In this document: positions 35,526 through 44,049 of the stretch, in pieces | Layout of the letters: each line of letters opens with the position of its first letter | How positions within the stretch are numbered: the first letter of the stretch is position 1 | Source: an uncultured Lachnospiraceae bacterium | GTDB lineage: Bacteria > Bacillota > Clostridia > Lachnospirales > Lachnospiraceae | Direction of reading: 5' to 3' | NCBI GenBank assembly: GCA_947625755.1 | Contig: CANQPJ010000003.1 | Coordinates: 1 to 64,000 of the forward strand | Length of the DNA: 64,000 nucleotides | Position numbers and translations under genes: made by a program | The notes under the pieces: model-generated | What the model was told of the DNA's origin: nothing | Database searches by the model: none | What the model saw: the letters and a program-made list of their open reading frames with translations, nothing else

Positions 35526-36212
35526 CTATCCTTGGAAATAATATCCCATTCCCCATTTTGTATGAACATACTCCGGCTTTGCCGGATTTTCCTCTATCTT
35601 TTCCCTCAATCTTCTTACATTAACATCAACCGTTCTGGCATCTCCCGGATATTTGGAACCCCAGATTAAAGTCAGTAACTGTTCTCTCGAATAAATCTTG
35701 CCCGGATTCTCTGCCAGTAATCTTAAAATATCAAATTCTTTTACTGTCAGCTTTATCTCATTGTCATCTATGTATAATCTTTTGGCTTCAATATCCAACT
35801 TCATCTTTCCGGAAGTAATAATCTTCGGCGTCGCCGGAGTAACCGTTGCCTTTCTTTTATTTCTCCGGACAATCGCCTTTATTCTGGCTTTGACTTCAAG
35901 AATATTAAAAGGCTTTGTAATATAATCATCTGCACCATATTCCAGACCTAAAATCTTGTCCATGTCCTCGCCTTTCGCAGTAAGCATCACAATAGGCATA
36001 TCAGAAAACTCCCTAATCTGCTGACACACTTCATATCCGTTATATACAGGAAGCATCAAATCGAGCAGCATAATATCATATTCGTTTTCTTTTGCCATAT
36101 TCACAGCTTCCTGTCCGTCATACGCACAATCCACTTCATAACCTTCCTGTTCCAAACTGAATTTCAGCCCTTTTACTATTAATTTTTCATCATCTACTAC
36201 CAAAGCCTTCAT
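35526..36212 (-). CDS. OmpR/PhoB-family response regulator
   Basis: A 228-aa regulator: receiver domain with acidic pocket Asp7/Asp8, phospho-acceptor Asp51 (IMLLDLMLP), the Thr in MLTAKGE and Lys in YITKPFN; then a winged-helix DNA-binding domain (about 130-228) with DARTVDVNVRRLREKIEENP. It partners the kinase just downstream. It is similar in layout to WalR, but the kinase and lipoprotein context differ from the walRK operon. Its place between comEA and comEC raises the possibility that it controls those genes. Confidence 0.95.
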   Translation of the reverse strand: MKALVVDDEKLIVKGLKFSLEQEGYEVDCAYDGQEAVNMAKENEYDIMLLDLMLPVYNGYEVCQQIREFSDMPIVMLTAKGEDMDKILGLEYGADDYITKPFNILEVKARIKAIVRRNKRKATVTPATPKIITSGKMKLDIEAKRLYIDDNEIKLTVKEFDILRLLAENPGKIYSREQLLTLIWGSKYPGDARTVDVNVRRLREKIEENPAKPEYVHTKWGMGYYFQG

Positions 36213-36224
36213 GTTATTCCCTTT

Positions 36225-36827
36225 CTACTTTATTGTAATTAAATCCTCTATGTTGGCATAGGTGGCATCCCCAATGCCTGAAACATTCTTTATGTCTTCT
36301 TTGGAAGAAAATAATCCATTCTCCTCCCGGTAGGTTATAATGGCTGCAGCCTTTGATTGTCCTATTCCCGGCAGCCGGGTCAATGTATCCTTATCTGCAG
36401 TATTAATATTTACCAGATCCGTTTGCATGTCATTCCCCTGACTGCTATGGATTTCCGTCTGATTGTCCTGATATTCTTTTGTCGTCATAACATAAATATT
36501 TTGCGCGTCAGTTACAGTTTCTGCCAGATTTATGGCATCTTTTTTTGCTTTTGCAGTCATTCCGCCTGCCATATTAATTGCCTGATATATCCTGTCTCCC
36601 TGTTTTAATGTATATACCCCCGGTCTTTTTACCGCTCCATTGACATATACAACAATCTGTCCGGATATGGCAGCGGTTGTATCGCTTTCCCCAGCCTTCT
36701 CCTTTGGGGATAATGCAGATACTGCTTCCTCATCCGGTAAAGATACCTCGGTATTATCATTGCAGGCTGTAAAGCCGCAACAGACAGATAGGATTAACAT
36801 AACTCCAAGTATAAAATTCTTACTCAT
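36225..36827 (-). CDS. comEA: ComEA-like DNA-binding lipoprotein
   Basis: A DNA receptor for transformation. The 200-aa protein has a lipoprotein signal with Cys22 (CCGFTAC) rather than the plain membrane anchor of B. subtilis ComEA, a variable linker, an SLBB domain (about 57-115, IVVYVNGAVKRPGVYTLKQG) and a C-terminal double helix-hairpin-helix DNA-binding domain (about 138-200, NINTADKDTLTRLPGIGQSK). It is the first gene of the group leading through the two-component system to comEC, with a good promoter in front. Confidence 0.93.
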   Translation of the reverse strand: MSKNFILGVMLILSVCCGFTACNDNTEVSLPDEEAVSALSPKEKAGESDTTAAISGQIVVYVNGAVKRPGVYTLKQGDRIYQAINMAGGMTAKAKKDAINLAETVTDAQNIYVMTTKEYQDNQTEIHSSQGNDMQTDLVNINTADKDTLTRLPGIGQSKAAAIITYREENGLFSSKEDIKNVSGIGDATYANIEDLITIK

Positions 36828-36868
36828 TCATTCTCCTCTCGGAGTTTCCCCTATGAATGCATATTATA

Positions 36869-36897
36869 ATTGTACAAGATAAATTTCCACTTATCAA
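36869..36897 (-). promoter_or_regulatory. promoter of the comEA operon
   Basis: On the minus strand TTGATA (36892-36897) and TACAAT (36869-36874) with a 17-bp spacer, 41 bp upstream of comEA. Confidence 0.65.
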
Positions 36898-36924
36898 CAT
36901 ACTTTTTTAACCTTTTTGAAACAT

Positions 36925-37353
36925 TTACTTATGAAAAATAAAAATTCCGATAATAGATACCAGTGCACCAATTACTTTTTTCCACTCAAACGGAACTTTT
37001 TCCACACCAAAAAGCCCAAAAACCTCTATTAAATAAGCCACAATAATCTGTGATACCACAATCAGAAGGACAGCCTGTGCCGGTCCCAGCGCATCCATAC
37101 TTTTAATTACAGTCAGTGTAATAAATGCTCCGATAACGCCCCCTAAAAGCATATATTTATTCTCAATATGAAACATTCCTGTAACATTTTGTTTTCCTGT
37201 AACAAACCATGCTATGATGCAAACAAAGAAGGCAGTAAGCTGAACCCACGAATTAGCTGCCCATAAGCTACTGCTCTTTGTTACTCCTGTATTAAAAACA
37301 CCTTGAATGCTCATTAATGCTCCTGAAATCAATGCAATAATAAATCCCCACAT
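36925..37353 (-). CDS. DMT-superfamily small membrane protein (DUF606/YdcZ)
   Basis: A 142-aa membrane protein with five hydrophobic segments. It matches the DUF606 (YdcZ) branch of the drug/metabolite transporter superfamily: the N-terminal ALISGALMSIQGVFNTGV and the Gly-rich LLGGVIGAFITLTVIKSM and VVSQIIVAYLIEVFGLFG. Members are half-size and are presumed to dimerise. Substrate unknown. It stands alone between the Na/Pi cotransporter terminator and comEA. Confidence 0.88.
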   Translation of the reverse strand: MWGFIIALISGALMSIQGVFNTGVTKSSSLWAANSWVQLTAFFVCIIAWFVTGKQNVTGMFHIENKYMLLGGVIGAFITLTVIKSMDALGPAQAVLLIVVSQIIVAYLIEVFGLFGVEKVPFEWKKVIGALVSIIGIFIFHK

Positions 37354-37452
37354 ATTTGCGCCTCCTAAAATAATCTTTTCCTTTAGAATTTACAAATATT
37401 TTCTATTTATACAATTATTTCATAGAAAAAAGATGGGGAATTTTAATACAAA

Positions 37453-37485
37453 ACGCGAGAAACCGACAAAATGGATTTCTCGCGT
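37453..37485 (-). terminator. intrinsic terminator of the Na/Pi cotransporter gene
   Basis: A perfect 10-bp stem ACGCGAGAAA/TTTCTCGCGT with a 13-nt loop, followed on the minus strand by TTTGTATTAAAA. It is 12 bp after the stop codon. Confidence 0.85.
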
Positions 37486-37497
37486 AAACAAATACTT

Positions 37498-39144
37498 TTA
37501 TTTTTTTTCCGGTAAAATCGAATATGCAATATTTATGGCATGGTCGGCAATTCTCTCAAGACCAATTACCAAATCCGTAAAAATAAGACCTGCTTCAATG
37601 GAACATTTCTGTTCTGCCATTCTCCTAACATGGGATTCCTGAAAATCAATCTGCATCTGATCGATTGTATCTTCCAATTTGTTAATTTCATTAAATGCAG
37701 ATTTATCCATTGTCATAAAGATATGAATTGCTTTGTCAAAGATTTCAGCAACCTTTTTATACATATCGATAATTTCCTTTTTTCCTTCTTTAGAAAACTT
37801 GATATGTGTATTTTCTTCCTTCATGGCATCTTCAAGAATATTGACTGCATGATCACCAATACGCTCTATATCAATAACCACATGGAACAATCCTCCCAAC
37901 CGTTTTTTATCCTGAATCGGAATATCATACTGATTTGCCTTTACCATATATTCTGTAATTCTATGGCTTAAATAGTCAATATATTTCTCTCTGGCTAAAA
38001 TTTTCTCTTTTTCTCCTTTGTTTCCCTGAAGCAGCGCCATCATGGAGGCATTAAGATTTTCCTTTACCATATCAGCCATTCTGGAAATTTCATTGACAAC
38101 CTCGACAATTACTACAGACGGAGTCTGGGTACCGGTACTGCCGATATATTTTAATGTCATTACATCATCCTCGCTATCCTCCTGTCCCCTTGCATGGATA
38201 ACTTTCTTGGAAAGCTTCAGCAGCAGACCGGAACACGGCAGAAGAATGATACACTGAAATGTTTTAAAAATAGTATCTGCATTGGCAACAAACCGTTTAT
38301 CTGATGAACTGATGGAATTTACGAAATCAATCAGATATTTCTGTGCAGGCGTAGATAAAATAACTGATATTACAACTAGTCCCACCACGTTAAACATAAC
38401 ATGGATAAATGCTGTTCTCTTGGCATTTCGGCTGGTTCCAATGGAAGCCATAACTGCGGGAGCGCAGGAACCGATATTCGCACCTAATATAAAATACAAA
38501 CATGTCAGATGAGAAACGAGTGGTTCCCCTGAACCTAAACTAATCCCTGCCAAAAGCACAAGCACGCTGACTGTAACAGAAGAACTCTGTACAATCATGG
38601 TTAAAATCAGGCCCGTAAGAACTGCTACCAGCGGATTATCCATCATTTGAAAGATTTCCTGAATGACCTGGTACCCTGCTAATCCCTGTAAGGCGTCGGT
38701 CATCAGATTAATTCCCTGAAATAATGCGCCAAATCCGAAAATTACTGCTGCAATCTTGCGGATAAGCGGCTTTTTCCCAAACATGATTATCACTGCACCC
38801 AGAAAGATAATAAAAGGTGCAACCGCAGTCAGTTTTAAGGAAACCAGCTGGGAAGTAATCGTGGTACCTATATTTGCACCAAAGGTAAGACCAATGGATT
38901 TCTCCAATGTGAGAATTCCTGCATTAACAAAACCGACCTCCATCACAGTTGTAGCGCCGGAAGATTGAATGAAAGCTGTAAACAATGCACCGAATACAAC
39001 AGCAATATATTTATTCTTTGTGCACCGGTCAAGAAAAGTTCTTAATTTTTCTCCAGCCGCCTGTTGCAGATTTTCACTCATGTACTTCATGCCAAAAAGG
39101 AATAAAGCAAGTCCGCTAAGCAATGATATAACCATCTCGTACAT
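37498..39144 (-). CDS. Na/Pi cotransporter family protein with PhoU domain
   Basis: A 548-aa NptA/type-II Na/Pi cotransporter. The membrane domain (1-320) has the two inverted QSS repeats (AFIQSSGATTVMEVGFVNAG and MIVQSSSVTVSVLVLLAG). The C-terminal about 200 residues form a PhoU-like helical domain (IERIGDHAVNILEDAM and GLERIADHAINIAYS, each an E/D..D motif). Probable role: sodium-coupled phosphate uptake or phosphate balance. A PHO-box-like site sits upstream at 39219-39235. Confidence 0.93.
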   Translation of the reverse strand: MYEMVISLLSGLALFLFGMKYMSENLQQAAGEKLRTFLDRCTKNKYIAVVFGALFTAFIQSSGATTVMEVGFVNAGILTLEKSIGLTFGANIGTTITSQLVSLKLTAVAPFIIFLGAVIIMFGKKPLIRKIAAVIFGFGALFQGINLMTDALQGLAGYQVIQEIFQMMDNPLVAVLTGLILTMIVQSSSVTVSVLVLLAGISLGSGEPLVSHLTCLYFILGANIGSCAPAVMASIGTSRNAKRTAFIHVMFNVVGLVVISVILSTPAQKYLIDFVNSISSSDKRFVANADTIFKTFQCIILLPCSGLLLKLSKKVIHARGQEDSEDDVMTLKYIGSTGTQTPSVVIVEVVNEISRMADMVKENLNASMMALLQGNKGEKEKILAREKYIDYLSHRITEYMVKANQYDIPIQDKKRLGGLFHVVIDIERIGDHAVNILEDAMKEENTHIKFSKEGKKEIIDMYKKVAEIFDKAIHIFMTMDKSAFNEINKLEDTIDQMQIDFQESHVRRMAEQKCSIEAGLIFTDLVIGLERIADHAINIAYSILPEKK

Positions 39145-39218
39145 AATTCGATTTTCTCCTAATTATTATATGTTTTTATAATTGCTCAAGTTTTTCTTAA
39201 CACACCATAACAGACCTA

Positions 39219-39235
39219 TGTAAAGTCTATGTAAA
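39219..39235 (-). promoter_or_regulatory. PHO-box-like direct repeat
   Basis: On the minus strand TTTACA-TAGAC-TTTACA: two hexamers fitting the PhoP half-site TT(A/C/T)A(C/T)A with the standard 5-bp gap. A partly overlapping inverted repeat (12 of 13 matched) spans 39222-39253. It lies 75 bp upstream of a phosphate transporter gene. Confidence 0.6.
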
Positions 39236-39275
39236 ATTTTAACATAGATTTTACCTTTATACTAGCTTAATATTT

Positions 39276-40448
39276 TTATAAGGATTCTCTTAAAATTTTA
39301 ATCATCTCATCCACATGCTCTCTTGTAATTATCAACGGCGGAAGCATTCTTAAAACATTGCCTCCTGCAGAAATAATAAGCAATCCCCGGTCAATGGCTC
39401 TGCCTATTGTTTCACTTACCGGCGTAGTAAGCACCAATCCCTGCATCAGACCCTTTCCGCGTCTTGCCGCAACATTATCAAATTCATGGACAATCTTTTC
39501 TAATTTTTTTTCTAAATATACACTTATTTCATTAACGTGTGCAGGAATATGATTTTTTTCGTATAAATCAAACACTTTGCTGACTGCTGCCGTAACCAAG
39601 GGATTTCCTCCATAAGTCGTGCCATGGTCTCCCGGAACCAAAACGTCACAACATTTTTCTCCTGCGACAAATGCTCCTACCGGAACACCACATCCCAACG
39701 CCTTTGCACATGTAATAATGTCCGGTTTTATATTATAATTCTGAAAAGCAAACATTTTTCCGGTTCTGCCCATGCCGCACTGGATTTCATCACAAATCAT
39801 CAGAATATCATTCTCGCTGCATATGTTCCGGATACCTTCCATAAATTCTTTCTCTGCCGGAAAAATTCCTCCTTCACCCTGCACCGGTTCTAAAATAATG
39901 GCGCAAGTTTTTTCATTAACCAATGCTTTCACGCTGTCCAGATTGTTGTATTCGGCAAACCTGACTCCTTCTATCATTGGTCCAAAAGGCTTTTGATAAT
40001 TAACATTCCCGGTCACTGCTAAAGAACCCATGGTTCTGCCATGAAAAGACTGCTTCATCGCTATGATTTCATGTCCTGCATGTCCGTCTCTGTTATAAGC
40101 GTAGCGTTTTGCCATCTTTAAAGCGCCCTCAACAGCCTCTGCGCCACTGTTTGTAAAAAAAGCCTTGTTCAGACCTGATGCACGAACCAGTTTTTCTGCC
40201 GCCTCTACGGCAGGTGTATTATAAAACAAATTTGATGTATGTATGATCTTTTCCATCTGCGTTTTCAGCGCTTCAACATATTCTTCATTGCCATATCCAA
40301 GACTTGCCACTCCGATACCTGATGCAAAGTCTAAATACTTCTTCCCATTCACATCATATACATATACCCCCTTGGCTTTGTCAATGACAACGTTAAAGCG
40401 ATTATATGTATGCACCAGATACTGCTCTGCCTTCTCCATATATTCCAT
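39276..40448 (-). CDS. argD: acetylornithine aminotransferase
   Basis: A class III PLP aminotransferase that makes N-acetylornithine in arginine synthesis. The 390-aa protein has FASGIGVASLGYGN, the acceptor region FTNSGAEAVEGALKMAKRYA, the PLP Asp in MICDEIQCGMGRTG, and the PLP lysine in ITCAKALGCGVPVGAF. The ribosome binding site is AGGAGGTCCGGG. It is the last gene of argC-argJ-argB-argD. It may also serve succinyldiaminopimelate transamination, as dual enzymes do. Confidence 0.95.
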   Translation of the reverse strand: MEYMEKAEQYLVHTYNRFNVVIDKAKGVYVYDVNGKKYLDFASGIGVASLGYGNEEYVEALKTQMEKIIHTSNLFYNTPAVEAAEKLVRASGLNKAFFTNSGAEAVEGALKMAKRYAYNRDGHAGHEIIAMKQSFHGRTMGSLAVTGNVNYQKPFGPMIEGVRFAEYNNLDSVKALVNEKTCAIILEPVQGEGGIFPAEKEFMEGIRNICSENDILMICDEIQCGMGRTGKMFAFQNYNIKPDIITCAKALGCGVPVGAFVAGEKCCDVLVPGDHGTTYGGNPLVTAAVSKVFDLYEKNHIPAHVNEISVYLEKKLEKIVHEFDNVAARRGKGLMQGLVLTTPVSETIGRAIDRGLLIISAGGNVLRMLPPLIITREHVDEMIKILRESL

Positions 40449-40478
40449 CCCGGACCTCCTCTATCCTCTTTCGCGTTC

Positions 40479-41417
40479 TCAATCTTTCTTTTTGTTCATC
40501 TCCACATGTGTATAGAACTTTTCCTGTTCATCGCCCAGTATTGCAGTTCCAATACCCTTATTTGTAAATATCTCAAGCAGAATACTATGTGGAATACGAC
40601 CATCTAATATATGCACACGGGAAACACCGTTTTTAATTGCATCCATACAGTTTTTAATCTTTGGCAGCATCCCGCCTGCTATAATTCCCTGATGAATAAG
40701 CTCCTGCGCCTCTGTGACTGTCATTTCAGATATAACGGAATCTGCATCATCCGCATTTACATATACTCCTTCCGTATCCGTTAAAAATGCCAGTTTTTCT
40801 GCCTTTACAGCCTCTGCTATAGCACTCGCGGCATCATCTGCATTAATGTTATAGCCATGGAAATTTTCATCCAGTCCAATAGGACATACAATTGGCAGAA
40901 AATCCTTCTCCAACAAATCTAATAAAATATCTGCATTAACCTCTGTGACTTCTCCTACATATCCAATATCCCCGGCATCCGCAGTTTTCTTTTTTACAGT
41001 CAACAGATTTCCGTCTTTACCACTGATTCCGATTGCTCTTACTCCCAGTTTTTGTACAATCTGAACCAATTTTTTATTTACGCTGTTTAATACCATCTCG
41101 GCTGCATCTAATGTTTCTTCATCCGTAACACGAAGTCCGTTGACAAACTTGGTATCCATGCCAAGACGATTTATATGTCTGCTGATTGCCTTTCCTCCGC
41201 CATGGACAATAATAGGCTTAAATCCAACCAGCTTCAACAGTGTAATATCCTGTATAACACTTTCCATGAAATCATCATCCAGCATAGCGCTTCCGCCATA
41301 CTTTACTACAATAATCTTTCGGTTAAATCTTTGGATATAAGGCAGCGCCTCAATCAGCACATCTCCCTTTTCTATCCATTTTTCCATATTCAGGTTTTCC
41401 TGTCCCTTCATTAACAT
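40479..41417 (-). CDS. argB: acetylglutamate kinase
   Basis: Phosphorylates N-acetylglutamate. The 312-aa amino-acid-kinase-family protein has [16 protein letters not shown], the glycine-rich [14 protein letters not shown], the substrate Asn/Asp region [15 protein letters not shown] and [14 protein letters not shown]. The N-terminal helix (about 10-30) is of the type found in hexameric, arginine-inhibited enzymes, so feedback control by arginine is possible. The start at 41417 follows AGAGGAAGATAAA. It is 18 bp behind argJ. Confidence 0.95.
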   Translation of the reverse strand: MLMKGQENLNMEKWIEKGDVLIEALPYIQRFNRKIIVVKYGGSAMLDDDFMESVIQDITLLKLVGFKPIIVHGGGKAISRHINRLGMDTKFVNGLRVTDEETLDAAEMVLNSVNKKLVQIVQKLGVRAIGISGKDGNLLTVKKKTADAGDIGYVGEVTEVNADILLDLLEKDFLPIVCPIGLDENFHGYNINADDAASAIAEAVKAEKLAFLTDTEGVYVNADDADSVISEMTVTEAQELIHQGIIAGGMLPKIKNCMDAIKNGVSRVHILDGRIPHSILLEIFTNKGIGTAILGDEQEKFYTHVEMNKKKD

Positions 41418-41435
41418 TTTATCTTCCTCTTTCTT

Positions 41436-42665
41436 TTAACTTCTATAATCGGCATTAATACTTACATATTCATGAGTCAGGTCACATCCCCATGCGGTTG
41501 CACTGCATTCGCCCATTTTCATGTCACAAACAGCTGTTACTTCATCTTCCGACAAAATTTCCGTTGCCCTTTCTTCGCTGTAATCTGCAGCCATACCGTT
41601 TTCTACTATTTTCAGCCTGCCGGCTTTACTCTCAAAATAAATATCTACAAGATCCGGATTAAATTCTGCCTTGGAATATCCCAGTGCGCAAAGTATTCTT
41701 CCCCAATTTGCATCATGTCCATAAATAGCGGCTTTCGTGAGACTGGAAGTCACAACGGATTTTGCCAATACTGCCGCCTGCTCTTTACTTTTCGCACCGA
41801 TTACCTTTACTTCAAACAATGCAGTTGCACCCTCACCGTCTCCGGCAATCTTTTTACATAAAAATTCATTAACCGCATGCAGGGCTTTCACAAACTCATA
41901 ATAATCCTCATTTTTTTCGGTAATCTTTGGATTTTCTGCCATACCGTTTGCAAGAAGTAAAACAGTATCATTGGTAGAAGTGTCCCCATCTACCGATACC
42001 ATATTAAATGTATCTTTAATATCTTCCTTCAATGCTTCTGTGAGAAGTTCCTTGGATATGTTTACATCCGTCATGACAAAACCTAACATGGTACACATAT
42101 TGGGATGAATCATACCGGAGCCTTTACACATTCCGCCGATTCTCACCGTATGGTCACCGATTTTGAATGAATAGGCGATTTCCTTTGGTACGGTATCCGT
42201 CGTCATAATGGCAAGCGCTGCATCATGTCCGCCGGACAAATCTGCGTTAAGATTTGAAGAAAGCATCTTAATTCCCTCTGTTATTTTGTCCATTGGAAGC
42301 TGTGCCCCGATTACACCTGTAGATGCGACAAGAATCTGCTTTTTTTCTATATTTAATGTATCAGCTGTCACTTCAGCCATATTTTCACAATACTGCATTC
42401 CCTTTTGACCTGTACACGCATTGGCTACGCCGCTATTGCAAATAACCGCATGGACTGCATTGCTGCTGTCCACAATATGCATATCCCATTTCACCGGAGC
42501 AGCTTTTACCTGATTGGTTGTAAATGTACCTGCCGCCACGCATGGCGCTTCACTATATATCATTGCCATATCTTTTTTGTCTGTGCTGCCTTCTTTGATA
42601 CCGGCACGCAGACCCGCTGCCTGAAATCCTTTGGGAGCAGTCACCCCGCCGTTTATCTTATCCAT
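41436..42665 (-). CDS. argJ: glutamate N-acetyltransferase/amino-acid acetyltransferase ArgJ
   Basis: Transfers acetyl from acetylornithine to glutamate (and in bifunctional forms from acetyl-CoA). It is made as one 409-aa chain that cleaves itself before Thr192 in KGSGMIHPNMCTMLGF; the residue before the nucleophile is Cys191 where many homologues have Ala. The second half carries GDGEGATALFEVKV. It lies between argC and argB, the usual Firmicutes order; with ArgJ the pathway is cyclic and no argE is needed. Confidence 0.95.
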   Translation of the reverse strand: MDKINGGVTAPKGFQAAGLRAGIKEGSTDKKDMAMIYSEAPCVAAGTFTTNQVKAAPVKWDMHIVDSSNAVHAVICNSGVANACTGQKGMQYCENMAEVTADTLNIEKKQILVASTGVIGAQLPMDKITEGIKMLSSNLNADLSGGHDAALAIMTTDTVPKEIAYSFKIGDHTVRIGGMCKGSGMIHPNMCTMLGFVMTDVNISKELLTEALKEDIKDTFNMVSVDGDTSTNDTVLLLANGMAENPKITEKNEDYYEFVKALHAVNEFLCKKIAGDGEGATALFEVKVIGAKSKEQAAVLAKSVVTSSLTKAAIYGHDANWGRILCALGYSKAEFNPDLVDIYFESKAGRLKIVENGMAADYSEERATEILSEDEVTAVCDMKMGECSATAWGCDLTHEYVSINADYRS

Positions 42666-42704
42666 TATACCATAACCTCCAATAGAATAAATTAAAATAC
42701 ATTT

Positions 42705-43745
42705 TTAAGGAAACATTGGAATCTGACTGATTCCCTCGTTTTCCGGCAATCCAAACATAATATTGAAATTCTGCACTGCCTGTCCTGCCGCTCCTTTTAA
42801 CAGATTATCCAAAGCCCCCATCATGATAATACGTCCGGTTCTCTCATCTATTTTAAAATTTATATCTACAAAATTGCTTCCTTCTACCCAACGGGTCTGG
42901 GGAGTTTCATCCTGATTTAGTACACGGATAAAATATTCATCCCCATAATACTTGTCATAGACATCTTTTACCTCATCATAAGTAACCTGTTTTTTTAAGT
43001 TGGCATAAGCTGTAACTAAAATACCTCTCTGCATTGGAACAAGATGCGGTGTAAAATTAATTAACACTTTTTCTCCGGCTGCATATCCTAACTGTTCCTC
43101 AATTTCCGGTGTATGCCTGTGTGTGGTAACTCCATAAGCCTTGATGTTTTCATTTACTTCGCAGAACAGGTTGGAAACCTTTGCCCCGCGTCCTGCCCCT
43201 GAAGTTCCTGATTTTGCATCTACGATAATGGACTTTAAATCTATCAGCCCTTCTTTTACCATTGGGTAAATGGATAAAATACTACAGGTTGTATAGCATC
43301 CCGGATTGGCAACAATTCTGGCATCCCTGACCTGATTTCTGTTAATTTCACACAAACCATAGACAGCTTCATCAATAAACTGCGGGCTTTTATGCGTAAT
43401 TCCATACCATTTTTCATAGGTTGCCACATCTTTTATCCTAAAGTCTGCGCTCAAATCAATAATCTTTACTTTATTTAATATGTCTTCAGTTACCAAAGAA
43501 CTGCAAAGTCCCTGCGGGGTAGCTGTAAAAATAACGTCTACCGCTTCTGCCAGCTGCTCCATATTATCATCCAGACATTTTGCATCTATAATCTGAAACA
43601 TATTTCCAAAAACATCAGAATACTTTTTTTCAACATAACTTCTTGAACCAAACCAGACAACCTCTGCTTCTTTGTGCTGCTGTATCAACCGGACAAGCTC
43701 AACACCGGCATATCCCGTCGAACCGATAATACCAACTTTTATCAT
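42705..43745 (-). CDS. argC: N-acetyl-gamma-glutamyl-phosphate reductase
   Basis: The NADPH-dependent third step of arginine synthesis. The 346-aa protein begins MIKVGIIGSTGYAGVELVRL (nucleotide fold) and has the catalytic Cys150 in VANPGCYTT and the substrate His region THRHTPEIEEQLG. It is the first gene of argCJBD. Its promoter is at 43786-43813, and the divergent argG is 304 bp away, with a repeated AT-rich motif between them. Confidence 0.96.
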   Translation of the reverse strand: MIKVGIIGSTGYAGVELVRLIQQHKEAEVVWFGSRSYVEKKYSDVFGNMFQIIDAKCLDDNMEQLAEAVDVIFTATPQGLCSSLVTEDILNKVKIIDLSADFRIKDVATYEKWYGITHKSPQFIDEAVYGLCEINRNQVRDARIVANPGCYTTCSILSIYPMVKEGLIDLKSIIVDAKSGTSGAGRGAKVSNLFCEVNENIKAYGVTTHRHTPEIEEQLGYAAGEKVLINFTPHLVPMQRGILVTAYANLKKQVTYDEVKDVYDKYYGDEYFIRVLNQDETPQTRWVEGSNFVDINFKIDERTGRIIMMGALDNLLKGAAGQAVQNFNIMFGLPENEGISQIPMFP

Positions 43746-43785
43746 ATTTACCTCCCGGATACTTAAAATATATTACTTATTAATA

Positions 43786-43813
43786 AAAATACTATCCTGA
43801 TAATGCTTGTCAA
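43786..43813 (-). promoter_or_regulatory. promoter of argCJBD
   Basis: On the minus strand a perfect TTGACA (43808-43813) and TATTTT (43786-43791) with a 16-bp spacer. The -35 is embedded in the palindrome TTGTCAATGACAA. Confidence 0.6.
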
Positions 43814-43899
43814 TGACAATCATATTGCCTACCTAATGTATTTTAGTCCTTTGTCTGTTAAAATACAAGGTTAGAAATGACTTAACATATGATACATTA

Positions 43900-43982
43900 T
43901 TTTTGTATATTATGCAAGTTTTATGCATATTTTTTGTATATTATGCGTTTTTATTTATTTTTTGTTGCATTTTATGCATATA
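43900..43982. promoter_or_regulatory. candidate ArgR operator array between argC and argG
   Basis: An exact 16-bp direct repeat, TTTTTGTATATTATGC, at 43900-43915 and 43931-43946 (31 bp apart, about three helical turns), and TATGCATA at 43922-43929 and again near 43973-43980. AT-rich boxes in face-matched arrays are typical of ArgR/AhrC hexamer binding. The last TATGCATA lies in the spacer of the argG promoter. The link to ArgR is inferred from context. Confidence 0.55.
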
Positions 43983-43993
43983 TAGTGTATAGT
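43965..43993 (+). promoter_or_regulatory. promoter of argG
   Basis: TTGCAT (43965-43970) and TATAGT (43988-43993) with a 17-bp spacer that contains TATGCATATATA, so a repressor bound there would block it. Confidence 0.65.
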
Positions 43994-44049
43994 ATCAACT
44001 GTTGACGTTATGTATAATGAAAGAAATATTTATTTGGAGGATTTGTAAA

